A stretch of DNA of 64,000 bases from Pseudomonas wenzhouensis (GCF_021029445.1 NZ_CP072610.1:3844001-3908000), one strand, 5' to 3'. Shown: positions 8,824 through 17,667, counted from the stretch's first letter. Numbers and translations: made by a program. The notes: generated from the sequence alone by a model not told the origin.

Positions 8824-10164
8824 TCAGGCCTTGGCCGCCGTCAGCGCTGCGTTCGCCGCCTGGCGCCGCTGCCCGCTGAGGGTGAACAGCGCCATGGCCA
8901 GGGCGGCGATGGCACCGGGGATGGCGAAGGCGATGAAATTCAGTTGCAGCGGCAGGTTGATGGCCATCAGCGCGCCGCCGAGCAGCGGGCCGACGATGGC
9001 GCCGTTGCGGCCGATACCGGAGGCCCAGCCCAGGCCCGTGGAGCGGATCGACAGGCCATAGAACTGCGCGGCACCGGCGTAGAGCAGGATCTGCGTGCCG
9101 ATGGTGGTGGCGCCGGCGACGAAGATCAGCAGATAGAGCACCGGCGTCGGGCTCTTGAAGCCGAGCAGGCTGATCGACACGGCAGCGGCGACGAAGAACG
9201 CCACCATCACCTTGCCCAGGTTGAAGCGATCACCCAGCCAGCCGCCGAGAATGGCCCCGGCCATGCCGCCAAAATTCAGCGCCAGCAAGAACGACAGGCT
9301 CGAACCCAGGCTGTAGCCGGCATTGGCCATCAGCTTGGGCAGCCAGGAACTGAGCGCGTAGACCATCAGCAGGCAGCAGAAGAACGCCAGCCACAGACAC
9401 AGGGTGCGCAGCGCGCGGCCCTCGCGAAACAGCTCGAAGACACCGACGCCCTGGCCCTTGCCATCGCTCATCTGCAGTTGGTCGCTCGCCTCCAGCCGCA
9501 GGCCCGGTTCGACCTTGGCCAGCACCGCACGGGCCTGCTCATGACGGCCCTGGCGCACCAGAAAGCCCACCGACTCCGGCAGTTTCCACAGGATCAGCGG
9601 CAACAGCAGCAGCGGCACGGCGGCGGCGAAGAACATCGACTCCCAGCCGAAGCGCGGCAGCATGTAGATGCCCACGCCGGCGGCGAGCATGCCGCCCAGC
9701 GAGTAGCCGCTGAACATCACCGCCACCAGGGTGCTGCGCAGGCGCTTGGGCGCGTACTCGTTCATCAGCGCCACGGCATTGGGCATCAGCCCGCCGCAGC
9801 CCAGCCCGGCGATAAAGCGGAAGATGCCAAACTCGGTCGGGCTGCTAGCAAAGCCATTGAGAATGGTCGCCGTGGAAAACAGCACGAAGCAGATGGCGAT
9901 GCCCTTCTTGCGCCCGATCCGGTCGGCCAGGGTGCCGAACGCCAGGGCGCCGAACATCATGCCGAACAGCGCGTAGCTGCCCAGGGCACCGGCTTCAATG
10001 GGGGTGAGGTTCCACTGCTGCATGATCGACGGCAGCACCACGCCGAAGATGAACAGGTCGTAGCCATCGAAGATCAGCAGCAGCGCGCAGAGCGCCATGA
10101 CCATCCAATGGAAGCGGCTGAAACGCGCGTTGTCGATAACCGGGTGAACGTCTATCTGTCGCAT
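8824..10164 (-). CDS. benK: Benzoate MFS transporter (AAHS family)
   Basis: 446 residues with twelve predicted membrane segments. The aromatic acid:H+ symporter signature is clear: FDGYDLFIFG in TM1 and GTLADRIGRKKG in the loop between TM2 and TM3 (about residues 77-88). It imports benzoate. The C-terminus ends in a short Ala-rich tail. The gene lies between benD and catB, as in other benABCDK clusters. A p-hydroxybenzoate carrier (PcaK) is the close alternative; the ben position argues for BenK. Confidence 0.9.
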   Translation of the reverse strand: MRQIDVHPVIDNARFSRFHWMVMALCALLLIFDGYDLFIFGVVLPSIMQQWNLTPIEAGALGSYALFGMMFGALAFGTLADRIGRKKGIAICFVLFSTATILNGFASSPTEFGIFRFIAGLGCGGLMPNAVALMNEYAPKRLRSTLVAVMFSGYSLGGMLAAGVGIYMLPRFGWESMFFAAAVPLLLLPLILWKLPESVGFLVRQGRHEQARAVLAKVEPGLRLEASDQLQMSDGKGQGVGVFELFREGRALRTLCLWLAFFCCLLMVYALSSWLPKLMANAGYSLGSSLSFLLALNFGGMAGAILGGWLGDRFNLGKVMVAFFVAAAVSISLLGFKSPTPVLYLLIFVAGATTIGTQILLYAGAAQFYGLSIRSTGLGWASGIGRNGAIVGPLLGGALMAINLPLQLNFIAFAIPGAIAALAMALFTLSGQRRQAANAALTAAKA

Positions 10165-10215
10165 GGCAGGGGTTCTCTCTGTTGTTTTTGTTGTGAACGG
10201 TTCGGTTGTTTGGCG

Positions 10216-10288
10216 TAGGAGCCGGCTTGCCGGCGCTGCTCTTGATGGATCGCCGGCAAGAACCAGGCGTCCCCCAAGCGCCTACGAG
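10216..10288. repeat. Palindromic intergenic repeat, family E (REP doublet)
   Basis: CGTAGGAGCCGGCTTGCCGGCG and, further on, CGCCGGCAAG and GCGCCTACG form nested inverted repeats. This is the common Pseudomonas GTAGGAGC-type REP, in the benD-benK gap. A second doublet is at 47980..48070. Confidence 0.65.
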
Positions 10289-10294
10289 GTTGTG

Positions 10295-11059
10295 CTAGCC
10301 CAGATCGCCGCCGCCCACCGGCAGGGTCACACCGGTGATATAGGAGGCTTCGTCGGAGGCCAGGAAGAGGATCGCGCCGACCTGCTCGTCGATGGTGCCG
10401 TAGCGCTTCATCAGGCTGCTGTGCACGGTCTGGTCGACGATCTGCTGATACCAGCCTTTCTCCTCGGCACTCTGCTCGGCACTGTTGCGCGGGATGCGCC
10501 GGGGGGGCGCCTCGGTGCCACCGGGGGCGGTGGCGTTGACCCGAATGCCGCGCTCGGCGGTCTCGAACGCCAGGCAGGCGGTCAGCGCGTTGACGCCGCC
10601 CTTGGCCGCGCCGTAGGGCACGCGGTTGACCCCACGGGTGGCGATGGAGGAGACGTTGACGATGGCGCCTGCGCCCTGCGCCAGCATCTGCGGCAGCGCG
10701 GCATGGCAGCACCACAAAGTAGGGAACAGCGAGCGACGCACCTCGGCCTCGATTTGCGCCGTTTCGTAGTGCTCGAAGGGCTTGGCCCAGATGGTGCCGC
10801 CGACGTTGTTGATCAGGATGTCGAGGCGGCCGAAGCGCTCGACGGCAGAGCGCATCACGCCCTGGCAGTCGCCGGCCTGTTCCAGGTCGGCGGTCAGGCA
10901 CAGCACGCCTGCATGCTCGGCCAGCTCGAAGACCAGCTCGGAACGATCCACCGCCACCACCTGCGCGCCCTCCTCCAGCAACCGCTCGGCGACGCGGCGG
11001 CCGATGCCCTGGGCGGCGCCGGTGACCACGGCGACCTTGTCTTGGAAACGCTTATGCAT
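10295..11059 (-). CDS. benD: 1,6-dihydroxycyclohexa-2,4-diene-1-carboxylate dehydrogenase
   Basis: 254-residue classical short-chain dehydrogenase. It oxidizes and decarboxylates benzoate cis-diol to catechol with NAD+. The cofactor motif TGAAQGIG is at residues 13-20, NNVGG near 84, and the catalytic Ser137/138, Tyr149 and Lys153 (YGAAK) are all present. The ATG is preceded by GAGGTGGG. It follows benC after 165 bases that hold two repeats. Confidence 0.94.
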   Translation of the reverse strand: MHKRFQDKVAVVTGAAQGIGRRVAERLLEEGAQVVAVDRSELVFELAEHAGVLCLTADLEQAGDCQGVMRSAVERFGRLDILINNVGGTIWAKPFEHYETAQIEAEVRRSLFPTLWCCHAALPQMLAQGAGAIVNVSSIATRGVNRVPYGAAKGGVNALTACLAFETAERGIRVNATAPGGTEAPPRRIPRNSAEQSAEEKGWYQQIVDQTVHSSLMKRYGTIDEQVGAILFLASDEASYITGVTLPVGGGDLG

Positions 11060-11110
11060 AACCCACCTCGGTTAAGGCCCGGACAGGATCCGGGGGTATT
11101 CGCGATCTGC

Positions 11111-11207
11111 CCCCTCTCCCGCAAGCGGGAGAGGGGAGACTCGGCCCGTAGCCCGGATGCAATCCGGGGCTGATGCGCGGGCTTCCCCCGGATTTCATCC
11201 GGGCTAC
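11111..11207. repeat. Family D hairpin followed by family A repeat pair
   Basis: At 11111..11136 CCCCTCTCCCGC-AA-GCGGGAGAGGGG is a perfect 12-bp stem. At 11148..11207 GTAGCCCGGATGCAATCCGGG faces an inverted copy ending CATCCGGGCTAC. Both fill the benC-benD gap. Further family A pairs are at 16640, 37981 and 43099. Confidence 0.75.
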
Positions 11208-11224
11208 CAATGCCCTGCTCGCAG

Positions 11225-12235
11225 CTAGGCGCTGGCGGCAAACTTCTCGTAATAGAAATTGGCCGGGGCGATGCCCTGCTCGCGGATGTAGGCGCTGACC
11301 GCCTCAACCATCGGTGGCGGGCCGCACAGGTAGATGTCCACCTCGCCCTCGTTGAGGTGCCTGGGCTCGATGTGCTGGGTGACGTAGCCCTTGTGCGGGT
11401 AGCTGCTCTCGGGGCTGGCCACGCAGGCGCTGAAGGTGAAGCCGGGGATGCGCGCGGCGAAGGCCTCCAGCTTGTCCAGCTCGACCAGGTCCTGGTCGTG
11501 GGTCACGCCGTAGATCAGGTGCAGCGGATGCGCGCAGCCTTCGGCGGCGATCTTCTCCAGCATCGCGGTAAAGGGCGCGAGGCCGGTGCCACCAGCCAGC
11601 AGCAGCAGCGGGCGCTTGATCTCGCGCAGGTAGAAGCTGCCCAGCGGGCCGGCCAGGCTGATGCTGTCGCCGGTCTTGGCCAGGTTGCTCAAAAAGCTGC
11701 TCATCAGCCCGCCCGGCACGTTGCGGATCAGGAAGCTGACCTCGCCGTCCTTCTGCAGGCTGCTGAAGGAGTAGGCGCGGGTCTGCTCGCTGCCCGGTAC
11801 CTTGAGGTTGACGTACTGCCCGGGCAGGAACGCCAGCTGATTGAGCGCCTCCCCTTTGACCGACAGCGCGATGGTGCTGTCGGAGAGCTTGCGCACCGCG
11901 CTGATGGCGGCCTCGAAGCTGGCCTGCTGGGTCTTGCACACCTGCGAGGACGCCGGCACGCGGATCACGCAGTCGCTCTCGGCGCGCATCTGGCAGGTCA
12001 ACACATAGCCCTGCTCGGCCTCGGCCTCGCTCAGGGCATCCTCGATGTATTCCTCGCCGAGGTCGTACTGCCCCGCTTCGGCGAAGCACTTGCAGGCACC
12101 ACAGGCGCCGTCGCGGCAGTCCAGCGGAATGTTGATGCCCTGGCGGTAGGCCGCGTCGGCCACCGTCTCACCCAGGTTGGCATCGATGAAACGGGTCACC
12201 CCGTCTTCGAAATTCAGTGCGATCTTGTGGCTCAT
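11225..12235 (-). CDS. benC: Benzoate 1,2-dioxygenase, electron-transfer (reductase) component
   Basis: 336 residues. It passes electrons from NADH through FAD and a 2Fe-2S centre to BenAB. The plant-type ferredoxin domain is N-terminal, with Cys40, Cys45 and Cys48 (CRDGACGACK) and Cys81. The FAD motif RAYSFSS is at 153-159, the NAD-binding GGTG at 215-218, and CGPPPM lies near the C-terminus. The domain order (ferredoxin, FAD, NAD) is that of the BenC/XylZ group. GAGGTGCGCC precedes the ATG. Confidence 0.95.
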   Translation of the reverse strand: MSHKIALNFEDGVTRFIDANLGETVADAAYRQGINIPLDCRDGACGACKCFAEAGQYDLGEEYIEDALSEAEAEQGYVLTCQMRAESDCVIRVPASSQVCKTQQASFEAAISAVRKLSDSTIALSVKGEALNQLAFLPGQYVNLKVPGSEQTRAYSFSSLQKDGEVSFLIRNVPGGLMSSFLSNLAKTGDSISLAGPLGSFYLREIKRPLLLLAGGTGLAPFTAMLEKIAAEGCAHPLHLIYGVTHDQDLVELDKLEAFAARIPGFTFSACVASPESSYPHKGYVTQHIEPRHLNEGEVDIYLCGPPPMVEAVSAYIREQGIAPANFYYEKFAASA

Positions 12236-12315
12236 GGCGCACCTCGCTAAGCAATTTTGGCGTGCAGCGACCCGAGGCGGGAGCCCATGGCCCCACCAAC
12301 AACGCAGCAGCGGAT

Positions 12316-12804
12316 TCAGATGTGATAAACGTCGATGACTTGGCGCACGTAATCGTTCTTCAGCACGACCTTCTTGGCCTTGATCAGCGGGTTCTCGCCG
12401 CGTGTATCGAGGGTGTAGAAGCTGGTGCCGTAGAAATGGTCGACGGTCTTGTAACGAAAGCTCAGGGTGTGCCAGTTGAAGCGCACCTTGCTCACGCCCT
12501 CGCCCTGCTCGACGATCTCGATGTTGTTGATGTTGTGCGAAGTCCGGGTGTCCGGAATGGTGGCGCTGGAGCGTTCGGTACGGATGCGGAACACCCGGTC
12601 TTCCAGGCCGCTGCGGTTGCCGTACCAGATCAGTGAGATCTCGGTTTGCGGGTTTTCCACCAGCTGATCGTGGTCATCCCAGGCCGGCATCCAGAACTCG
12701 GCGTCCGGCGCGTACAGCTCCAGCCATTCGTCCCACTGCTTGTCGTCCAGGTAGCGCGCTTCGCGGTAGAGGAAGTCGCGCACGGCGTCATAAGTCAGGC
12801 TCAT
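12316..12804 (-). CDS. benB: Benzoate 1,2-dioxygenase, small (beta) subunit
   Basis: 162 residues, the normal length of the cone-shaped beta subunit of ring-hydroxylating dioxygenases. It has a structural role in the alpha3beta3 oxygenase. It begins MSLTYDAVRDFLYREARYLD and contains WLELYAPDAEFWMPAWDD, typical of BenB. The ATG follows the benA stop directly, with GGAGGG inside the end of benA, so the two subunits are translationally linked. Confidence 0.95.
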   Translation of the reverse strand: MSLTYDAVRDFLYREARYLDDKQWDEWLELYAPDAEFWMPAWDDHDQLVENPQTEISLIWYGNRSGLEDRVFRIRTERSSATIPDTRTSHNINNIEIVEQGEGVSKVRFNWHTLSFRYKTVDHFYGTSFYTLDTRGENPLIKAKKVVLKNDYVRQVIDVYHI

Positions 12805-14166
12805 TTACGCGCCCTCCACGTGGATCAGCTGATCCTGTTGTTTCTTCAGCGCCTCGATCATCTGCTGCTGCCAGTAGTGGTGCTGCAGCACGAACAGGCC
12901 TTCGTCCTCGGTGCGCACGCCACTCATCAGCGGCTGCAGGTCGATCTCGCGGGCCGAGTCGTCGGCGCCGTCGATCCAGTGCCTGGCGCCGCGGGACATG
13001 TCGTTCCACTCCATGGCGCGGCCGGCGAAGCCCTGCTGGCAGGCGCGGAATTCTTCCAGGTCATCGGGGGTGGCCATGCCGGAGACGTTGAAGAAGTCCT
13101 CGTACTGGCGGATACGCCGGGCACGCGCCTCGGCACTCTCGCCCTTGGGCGCGATGCAGTAGATGGTCACCTCGGTCTTGTCCACCGACAGCGGGCGGGC
13201 CACGCGCAGTTGCGAGCCGAACTGGTCCATCAGGTACAGGTTGGGGTACAGGCAGAGGTTGCGCGAATGGCCGATCATCCAGTCGGCGCGGGCCTCGCCG
13301 AACTCGGCGGCCAGGCGCTCGCGGTCGGCGAACAGCGGGCGATCCTCGGGGTTGTCCCAGCGCGTCCAGAGCAGCAGGTGGCCGTTCTCGAAGGAGTAGA
13401 AACCACCGCCCTTCTTGCCCCAGCCACCGGCGCTCATGGCGCGGATGTCGTCGCCGGCTTCCTTGAGTTTGCGTTGCTGCTGGGTGGCGGCGTAGTTCCA
13501 GTGCACGGCGGTGACGTGGTAGCCGTCGGCGCCGTTCTCCGCCTGCAGTTTCCAGTTGCCTTCGTAGACGTAGGTGCTGGAGCCGCGCAGCACTTCCAGG
13601 CCTTCGCTGGACTGGTCGCAGACCATGTCGATGATCTTCTTCGACTCGCCGAGGAAGTCCTCCAGCGGCGCCACGTCCTCACGCAGGCTGCCGAACAGGA
13701 AGCCGCGATAGGACTCGAAGCGCGCGACCTTCTTCAGATCATGGCTGCCGTCGCAGTTGAAGCTGTCCGGGTAGCCGGCGTCCCTGGGATCCTTGACCTT
13801 GAGCAGCTTGCCGCTGTTGTTGAAGGTCCAGCCGTGGAACGGGCAGGTGTAGCTGGCCTTGTTGCCGCTCTTGAAGCGGCAGAGCATGGCGCCACGATGG
13901 CTGCAGGCGTTGATGAAGGCGTTGAGTTCACCGTCCTTGTTGCGCGCGATGAAGATCGGCTGACGCCCCATGTAGGTGGTGTAGTAGTCGTTGACGTTGG
14001 GGATCTGGCTTTCATGAGCCAGGTACAGCCAGTTGCCCTCGAAGATGTGCTGCATCTCCAGATCGAACAGGCGCGGGTCGGTGAACATCTCGCGCTTGCA
14101 GCGGAAGATGCCCTTGTCCTTGTCTTCTTCAAGCAGGCTGTTGAGGTAATCGAGTCCCAGGGTCAT
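12805..14166 (-). CDS. benA: Benzoate 1,2-dioxygenase, large (alpha) subunit
   Basis: 453 residues. It dihydroxylates benzoate to the cis-1,2-diol. The Rieske centre is CSHRG (Cys88, His90) and CPFHGW (Cys108, His111); the mononuclear iron site is [10 protein letters not shown] (His217, His222). An ATG two codons upstream opens the frame, but it lies only two bases after GGAG. The second ATG has 8-base spacing and gives [14 protein letters not shown], like other BenA starts. It is the first structural gene of the ben operon, about 64 bases downstream of the BenR repeats. Confidence 0.96.
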   Translation of the reverse strand: MTLGLDYLNSLLEEDKDKGIFRCKREMFTDPRLFDLEMQHIFEGNWLYLAHESQIPNVNDYYTTYMGRQPIFIARNKDGELNAFINACSHRGAMLCRFKSGNKASYTCPFHGWTFNNSGKLLKVKDPRDAGYPDSFNCDGSHDLKKVARFESYRGFLFGSLREDVAPLEDFLGESKKIIDMVCDQSSEGLEVLRGSSTYVYEGNWKLQAENGADGYHVTAVHWNYAATQQQRKLKEAGDDIRAMSAGGWGKKGGGFYSFENGHLLLWTRWDNPEDRPLFADRERLAAEFGEARADWMIGHSRNLCLYPNLYLMDQFGSQLRVARPLSVDKTEVTIYCIAPKGESAEARARRIRQYEDFFNVSGMATPDDLEEFRACQQGFAGRAMEWNDMSRGARHWIDGADDSAREIDLQPLMSGVRTEDEGLFVLQHHYWQQQMIEALKKQQDQLIHVEGA

Positions 14167-14229
14167 AGCCATGGCTCCGTTGTTATTGTTTCAACGGTAT
14201 GAAGGCTATGGCGTAGGACTGTCGGACAA

Positions 14230-14266
14230 TATCCAGTTAATGCAGGACCTTTATCCGTTTTCTGCA
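14230..14266 (-). promoter_or_regulatory. BenR/XylS-type operator: two direct repeats upstream of benA
   Basis: On the minus strand there are two exact TGCA-N6-GGATA boxes: TGCAGAAAACGGATA (14252..14266) and TGCATTAACTGGATA (14230..14244), in direct orientation and offset by 22 bases. XylS sites at Pm follow TGCA-N6-GGNTA with a 21-base offset (from memory). The proximal box is placed where it could meet the -35 region of the benA promoter. Confidence 0.88.
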
Positions 14267-14390
14267 GTACCAATAAACGGCCGCCATGCGGCCTTCTGAT
14301 GACCCTCCCCCTCGCAGCGACGCAGGGTATCGGAGTAGCCAACCGGAAGAGATACGGCGCGTGTTTTATCGGTGGACAAGCTACCCGCTC

Positions 14391-14411
14391 GTAGGGTGCG
14401 CCGTGCGCACC
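14391..14411. repeat. Palindromic intergenic repeat, family B (single unit)
   Basis: GTAGGGTGCGCCGTGCGCACC, a single complete unit between benR and the BenR operator. Confidence 0.7.
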
Positions 14412-14425
14412 GAAAACGCGTGGGA

Positions 14426-15382
14426 TCAGGACTCGCGGCGACGCAGGGTATCCGATGGCAATTCACCGAAGGCGCTCTTGTAGCTCTCGGAGAAGCGGCC
14501 GAGGTGAAGGAAGCCGTAGTCCAGCGCCACCTCGGTGACGTTGCGTACCCGGGCCGCAGGATCCTTCAGGCAGGCATGCACGCGCTCCAGCTTGCGCTGG
14601 CGGATGTAGTGCTTGGGCGTGGTACCCAGGTGCTTGTCGAACAGGGCATACAGCGAACGCGGGCTCATGTGCGCCAGTTGTGCCAGTTGCTCGAGGCTGA
14701 TGTCCTGCTTGAGGTTATCGTCGATGAACTGCACCAGACGCTCGAACGACGGGTTGCTCTCGGCCAGCTCCGCGCGGCTCACGTTGTTGCCGAGCAGACC
14801 GAGCAGCTTGCTGGCGATGATACGCGTGTAATGCTCCTGCACCGAAGGCAGCGACTGCTCGCTCTCGGCCTCGTCACACACCAGCCCCAGCAGGTTGGTA
14901 AAGCCCTCGAGCTGCTGCAACTGGTGACGCGAGGCGAAGCGCACGCCGTCGGCCGGGCGTTGCCAGTGGTTGTCGTGGCAGGCGCGCTCGATCAGTTGGC
15001 TTGGCAACTTGACGATGAACTTCTCGCAGTCGTCGGAATAGGTCAGGTCGACCGGATCATCCGGGTTGATCAACAGCAGCTCGCCGGGAGTGAAGTAGTG
15101 CTCCTGACCATGACCACGCCACAGGCAATGGCCTTGCAGCAACACCTGCAGGTGATAGATGGTCTCCAGCGCCGGCGACGTGACGCGCACGCTACCGCCG
15201 TAGCTGATGCGACACAGATCGAGACTGGCGAAGCTGCGATGGCTGAGGCTGGCGGCGGGGCGGCCGCTGCGGGGCAGGCGAATGCAGTGCGAGCCGACAT
15301 GCTGGTTGACATAGTCGGATACCGCATAGGGGTCGGCATTGGCGAACAGCCGGCTCTTCTCGTTCAGCAGGCGACAGTCCAT
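14426..15382 (-). CDS. benR: AraC/XylS-family activator of the benzoate operon
   Basis: 318 residues. The N-terminal half is a ligand/cupin-like domain; the C-terminal ~100 residues are the two-HTH AraC domain (DISLEQLAQLAHMSPRSLYALF, then VALDYGFLHLGRFSESYKSAFG). BenR activates benABCD in the presence of benzoate. It is encoded immediately upstream of benA on the same strand, and the two matching DNA boxes lie between the genes. With no catR in the window it is also the obvious candidate to drive catBCA. Confidence 0.92.
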   Translation of the reverse strand: MDCRLLNEKSRLFANADPYAVSDYVNQHVGSHCIRLPRSGRPAASLSHRSFASLDLCRISYGGSVRVTSPALETIYHLQVLLQGHCLWRGHGQEHYFTPGELLLINPDDPVDLTYSDDCEKFIVKLPSQLIERACHDNHWQRPADGVRFASRHQLQQLEGFTNLLGLVCDEAESEQSLPSVQEHYTRIIASKLLGLLGNNVSRAELAESNPSFERLVQFIDDNLKQDISLEQLAQLAHMSPRSLYALFDKHLGTTPKHYIRQRKLERVHACLKDPAARVRNVTEVALDYGFLHLGRFSESYKSAFGELPSDTLRRRES

Positions 15383-15563
15383 GACTCAAGGCACTCTTAT
15401 CTTTGTTATTCGGGTGGCGAGTACTGACGGGCCACGGCAGCCCTCCTCGCTCGACCATTGATACAGGCAAATGGCCCATATCTGATCACAAACCGATCAA
15501 CGGTTGACCGCAGAGGTTAGCGATGTGACGAGCTTAGGCAATCGGACCTTGGGCGAATATCGC

Positions 15564-15584
15564 AGCGGGCGATTACCGCCCGCT
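15564..15584. other. Perfect hairpin between pcaR and benR
   Basis: AGCGGGCG-ATTAC-CGCCCGCT, 8-bp stem, followed by TTTC on the plus strand only. It lies downstream of pcaR, but no U-tract follows in the pcaR direction, so it is a weak terminator candidate. I see nothing else in 15383..15648 apart from a short REP remnant. Confidence 0.4.
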
Positions 15585-15648
15585 TTCATGAATGGCTGCA
15601 GCAGGCACGCAGGGCGAGGCGCCTACGAACCAGCGTCTAGCCAGCGGC

Positions 15649-16494
15649 TCAGGCCGGATGAAACAGCTGACTGCTGAGTTCGCGGCTGGCACTGAGCATC
15701 AGCGGCAGGTAGCGCTTCTCCAACTCGCTGACGGGGACGCGGCCGGCGTGGGTGCTGACGTTCATCGCCGCCAGCACATGCCCGGCCGAGTCGTAGACTG
15801 GCACCGCCAGCGAGCGCAGGCCCTGTTCCAGCTCCTGATCGACCACGCACCAGCCCTGGTGGCGCACGCGCTGCAGGCATTCCCACAGCGCTTCGGGGGT
15901 GTGCAGGGTGCGGCTGGTCTTGGCCTGCAGGTCGGCGTGGGCCAGGTAGTCCTGCAATTGGTCATCGTCCAGCGCAGCCAGCAGGATGCGACCCATGGAC
16001 GTGCAATAGGCCGGCAGGCGGCTGCCGACGCTGAGATCCACCGAGATCAGCCGCTGCGGAATCGCCGAGCGGGCGATGTAGAGCACCTGCTCACCCTCCA
16101 GCGTAGCCAGGTTGCAGGCCTCGTGCAGTTGCTCGCTGAGGCGGTCGAGAAACGGCTGCGCGGACACCGCCAATGGCGTCGACGACAGGTAGGCGTGGCC
16201 GAGGGTCAGCACCTTGGGCAGCAGCGAATAGGTGCGCCCGTCAGTGGTGACGTAGCCCAGCTTCATCAGCGAGTACAGGCAACGACGCACGGCGGCGCGG
16301 GGTATCTCGGTGCGGTGGCTGATCTGCGCGATGGTCAGGTGGCGCTTGCGCTCCTGAAAGGCATTGATCACCGCCAGGCCACGGGCCAGGGAGGTCATGA
16401 AGTTGGGATCGCCAGCGAACTCCTCGATACGCTTGGCCGGCGACACATAGGGCGGCGGCGCAAGACTGGTCAGTGGCGGACGGGATTCACTCAT
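15649..16494 (-). CDS. pcaR: IclR-family regulator PcaR
   Basis: 281 residues. The N-terminal winged HTH lies at about residues 30-95 (LTIAQISHRTEIPRAAVRR); an IclR effector domain follows (GRILLAALDDD, LAVPVYDSAGHVLAAMNVS). PcaR responds to beta-ketoadipate and controls pca genes. It has two matching sites in this window: upstream of catI and just upstream of its own start. GGAGGCCCC precedes the ATG. A PobR/CatR-like role is less likely, since the CPSMG-type region (CTSMGRILL) and the operator match PcaR. Confidence 0.9.
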   Translation of the reverse strand: MSESRPPLTSLAPPPYVSPAKRIEEFAGDPNFMTSLARGLAVINAFQERKRHLTIAQISHRTEIPRAAVRRCLYSLMKLGYVTTDGRTYSLLPKVLTLGHAYLSSTPLAVSAQPFLDRLSEQLHEACNLATLEGEQVLYIARSAIPQRLISVDLSVGSRLPAYCTSMGRILLAALDDDQLQDYLAHADLQAKTSRTLHTPEALWECLQRVRHQGWCVVDQELEQGLRSLAVPVYDSAGHVLAAMNVSTHAGRVPVSELEKRYLPLMLSASRELSSQLFHPA

Positions 16495-16524
16495 GGGGCC
16501 TCCGAAGCTGGATGGACAGCGCCT

Positions 16525-16558
16525 GGCGATTATCGAACCAGTGTGCGGTTATCGTAAA
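16525..16558 (-). promoter_or_regulatory. PcaR-type site upstream of pcaR
   Basis: The minus strand reads ACGATAACCGCAC, then a short spacer, then GGTTCGATAATCGCC. The second part shares GTTCGATAATCGC with the catI operator. It lies 31-64 bases upstream of the pcaR ATG, consistent with autoregulation. Confidence 0.75.
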
Positions 16559-16639
16559 TAGGCGATGACACATCCGTGGGAGGGCTTTAGTCGCGACTGC
16601 TGTCGATGATTTTACCGCTAACGCACCTAGCACCAATGC

Positions 16640-16706
16640 GTAGCCCGGATGCAATCCGGGGCAGCCTTAAGGTGCCGGACGATTTCCCGGATTGCATCCG
16701 GGCTAC
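16640..16706. repeat. Palindromic intergenic repeat pair, family A
   Basis: GTAGCCCGGATGCAATCCGGG faces CCCGGATTGCATCCGGGCTAC across a 25-base spacer, downstream of the AEC transporter gene. Confidence 0.8.
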
Positions 16707-16719
16707 CCAGCCAAGCCAC

Positions 16720-17667
16720 TCACCCCGGCAACAGCCCCTGCCAACGCAGCAGCGCCAGCACCGCGCTGACGCTGAAGAAGGCCAGCACCGTGCAGCCCAC
16801 CAGCGCGGCGGCGCAACGCTGCTCAAGACCAAAGCGCTGCCCGAGAATGGGGAACACGCTCATCATCGGCGCGCTGGCGAACAGCAGGCCGGCCACCATC
16901 AACAGCGGGTCGACACCCGGCACCAGCATCAACGCCGCCAACATCAGCAAGGGGTGCAGGATCAGCTTGCCGATCGCGGTCTGCGCCAGATCCGCCGCCA
17001 TGCCGCCGATTTTCATGCCGTAGAGGGTGGCGCCGATCACGAACAGCGCCACCGGCGCCGAAGCCGCGGCGAGCATCTCGACCACCCGCGCAGGCACCAG
17101 CGGCAGGCGCAGGCCCGACAGCGACATGGCCAGGCCCAGCACGATGGCGATGATCAGCGGGTTGCGCAGCAGGCGCCGCGCCGTCTCGCGCAGCACCGTC
17201 AGCGCCCTGCCCTGCTGCTGCCCGGCTTCGGCCAGAGCCAGCGCCAGAGGCACCATCAGCAGGTTTTCCACCAGCATGCCGAGCGCCATGGCCAGCCCCG
17301 CCGTGGGGCCAATCACCATCACCGCGATGGGGTAGCCGATGAAGCCACTGTTGGGCACCGACATGCCCATGGCCAGAATCGCACTCTGCGAAAGGCTCTG
17401 CCCACGCCAGCGCCATGCCAGTAGCAAGCCGAAACCAAACAGGCTCAGCGAGGCCAGGGCATAGGCACCCAGGTAGGGCCAGTTGAGCACCTCGTCCAGG
17501 CTGCGCTCGGCCAACGCCTTGAACACCAGCGCGGGCAGCGCGAAGTGGATGACGAAAGCGCCCATGCCGCGCGCCTGTTCGCGGTTGACCAGGCCGATGC
17601 GCGCCGAGAAAAACCCGAGACCGATAAGGACGAAGATCGGCGCCGTGATGCTCAACACCGCTAACAT
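16720..17667 (-). CDS. AEC-family (auxin efflux carrier-like) transporter
   Basis: 315-residue membrane protein with about ten hydrophobic segments in two halves, starting MLAVLSITAPIFVLIGLGFF. The conserved VPNSGFIGYP and SAPMMSVFP motifs identify the AEC family, which exports or exchanges small organic anions; the substrate here cannot be read. A GTG three codons upstream also opens the frame, but the ATG has GGAG eight bases before it. It overlaps the zapE stop by 7 bases, so it is probably the fourth cistron of pcaHG-zapE-AEC. A link to protocatechuate transport is only a guess. Confidence 0.8.
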   Translation of the reverse strand: MLAVLSITAPIFVLIGLGFFSARIGLVNREQARGMGAFVIHFALPALVFKALAERSLDEVLNWPYLGAYALASLSLFGFGLLLAWRWRGQSLSQSAILAMGMSVPNSGFIGYPIAVMVIGPTAGLAMALGMLVENLLMVPLALALAEAGQQQGRALTVLRETARRLLRNPLIIAIVLGLAMSLSGLRLPLVPARVVEMLAAASAPVALFVIGATLYGMKIGGMAADLAQTAIGKLILHPLLMLAALMLVPGVDPLLMVAGLLFASAPMMSVFPILGQRFGLEQRCAAALVGCTVLAFFSVSAVLALLRWQGLLPG

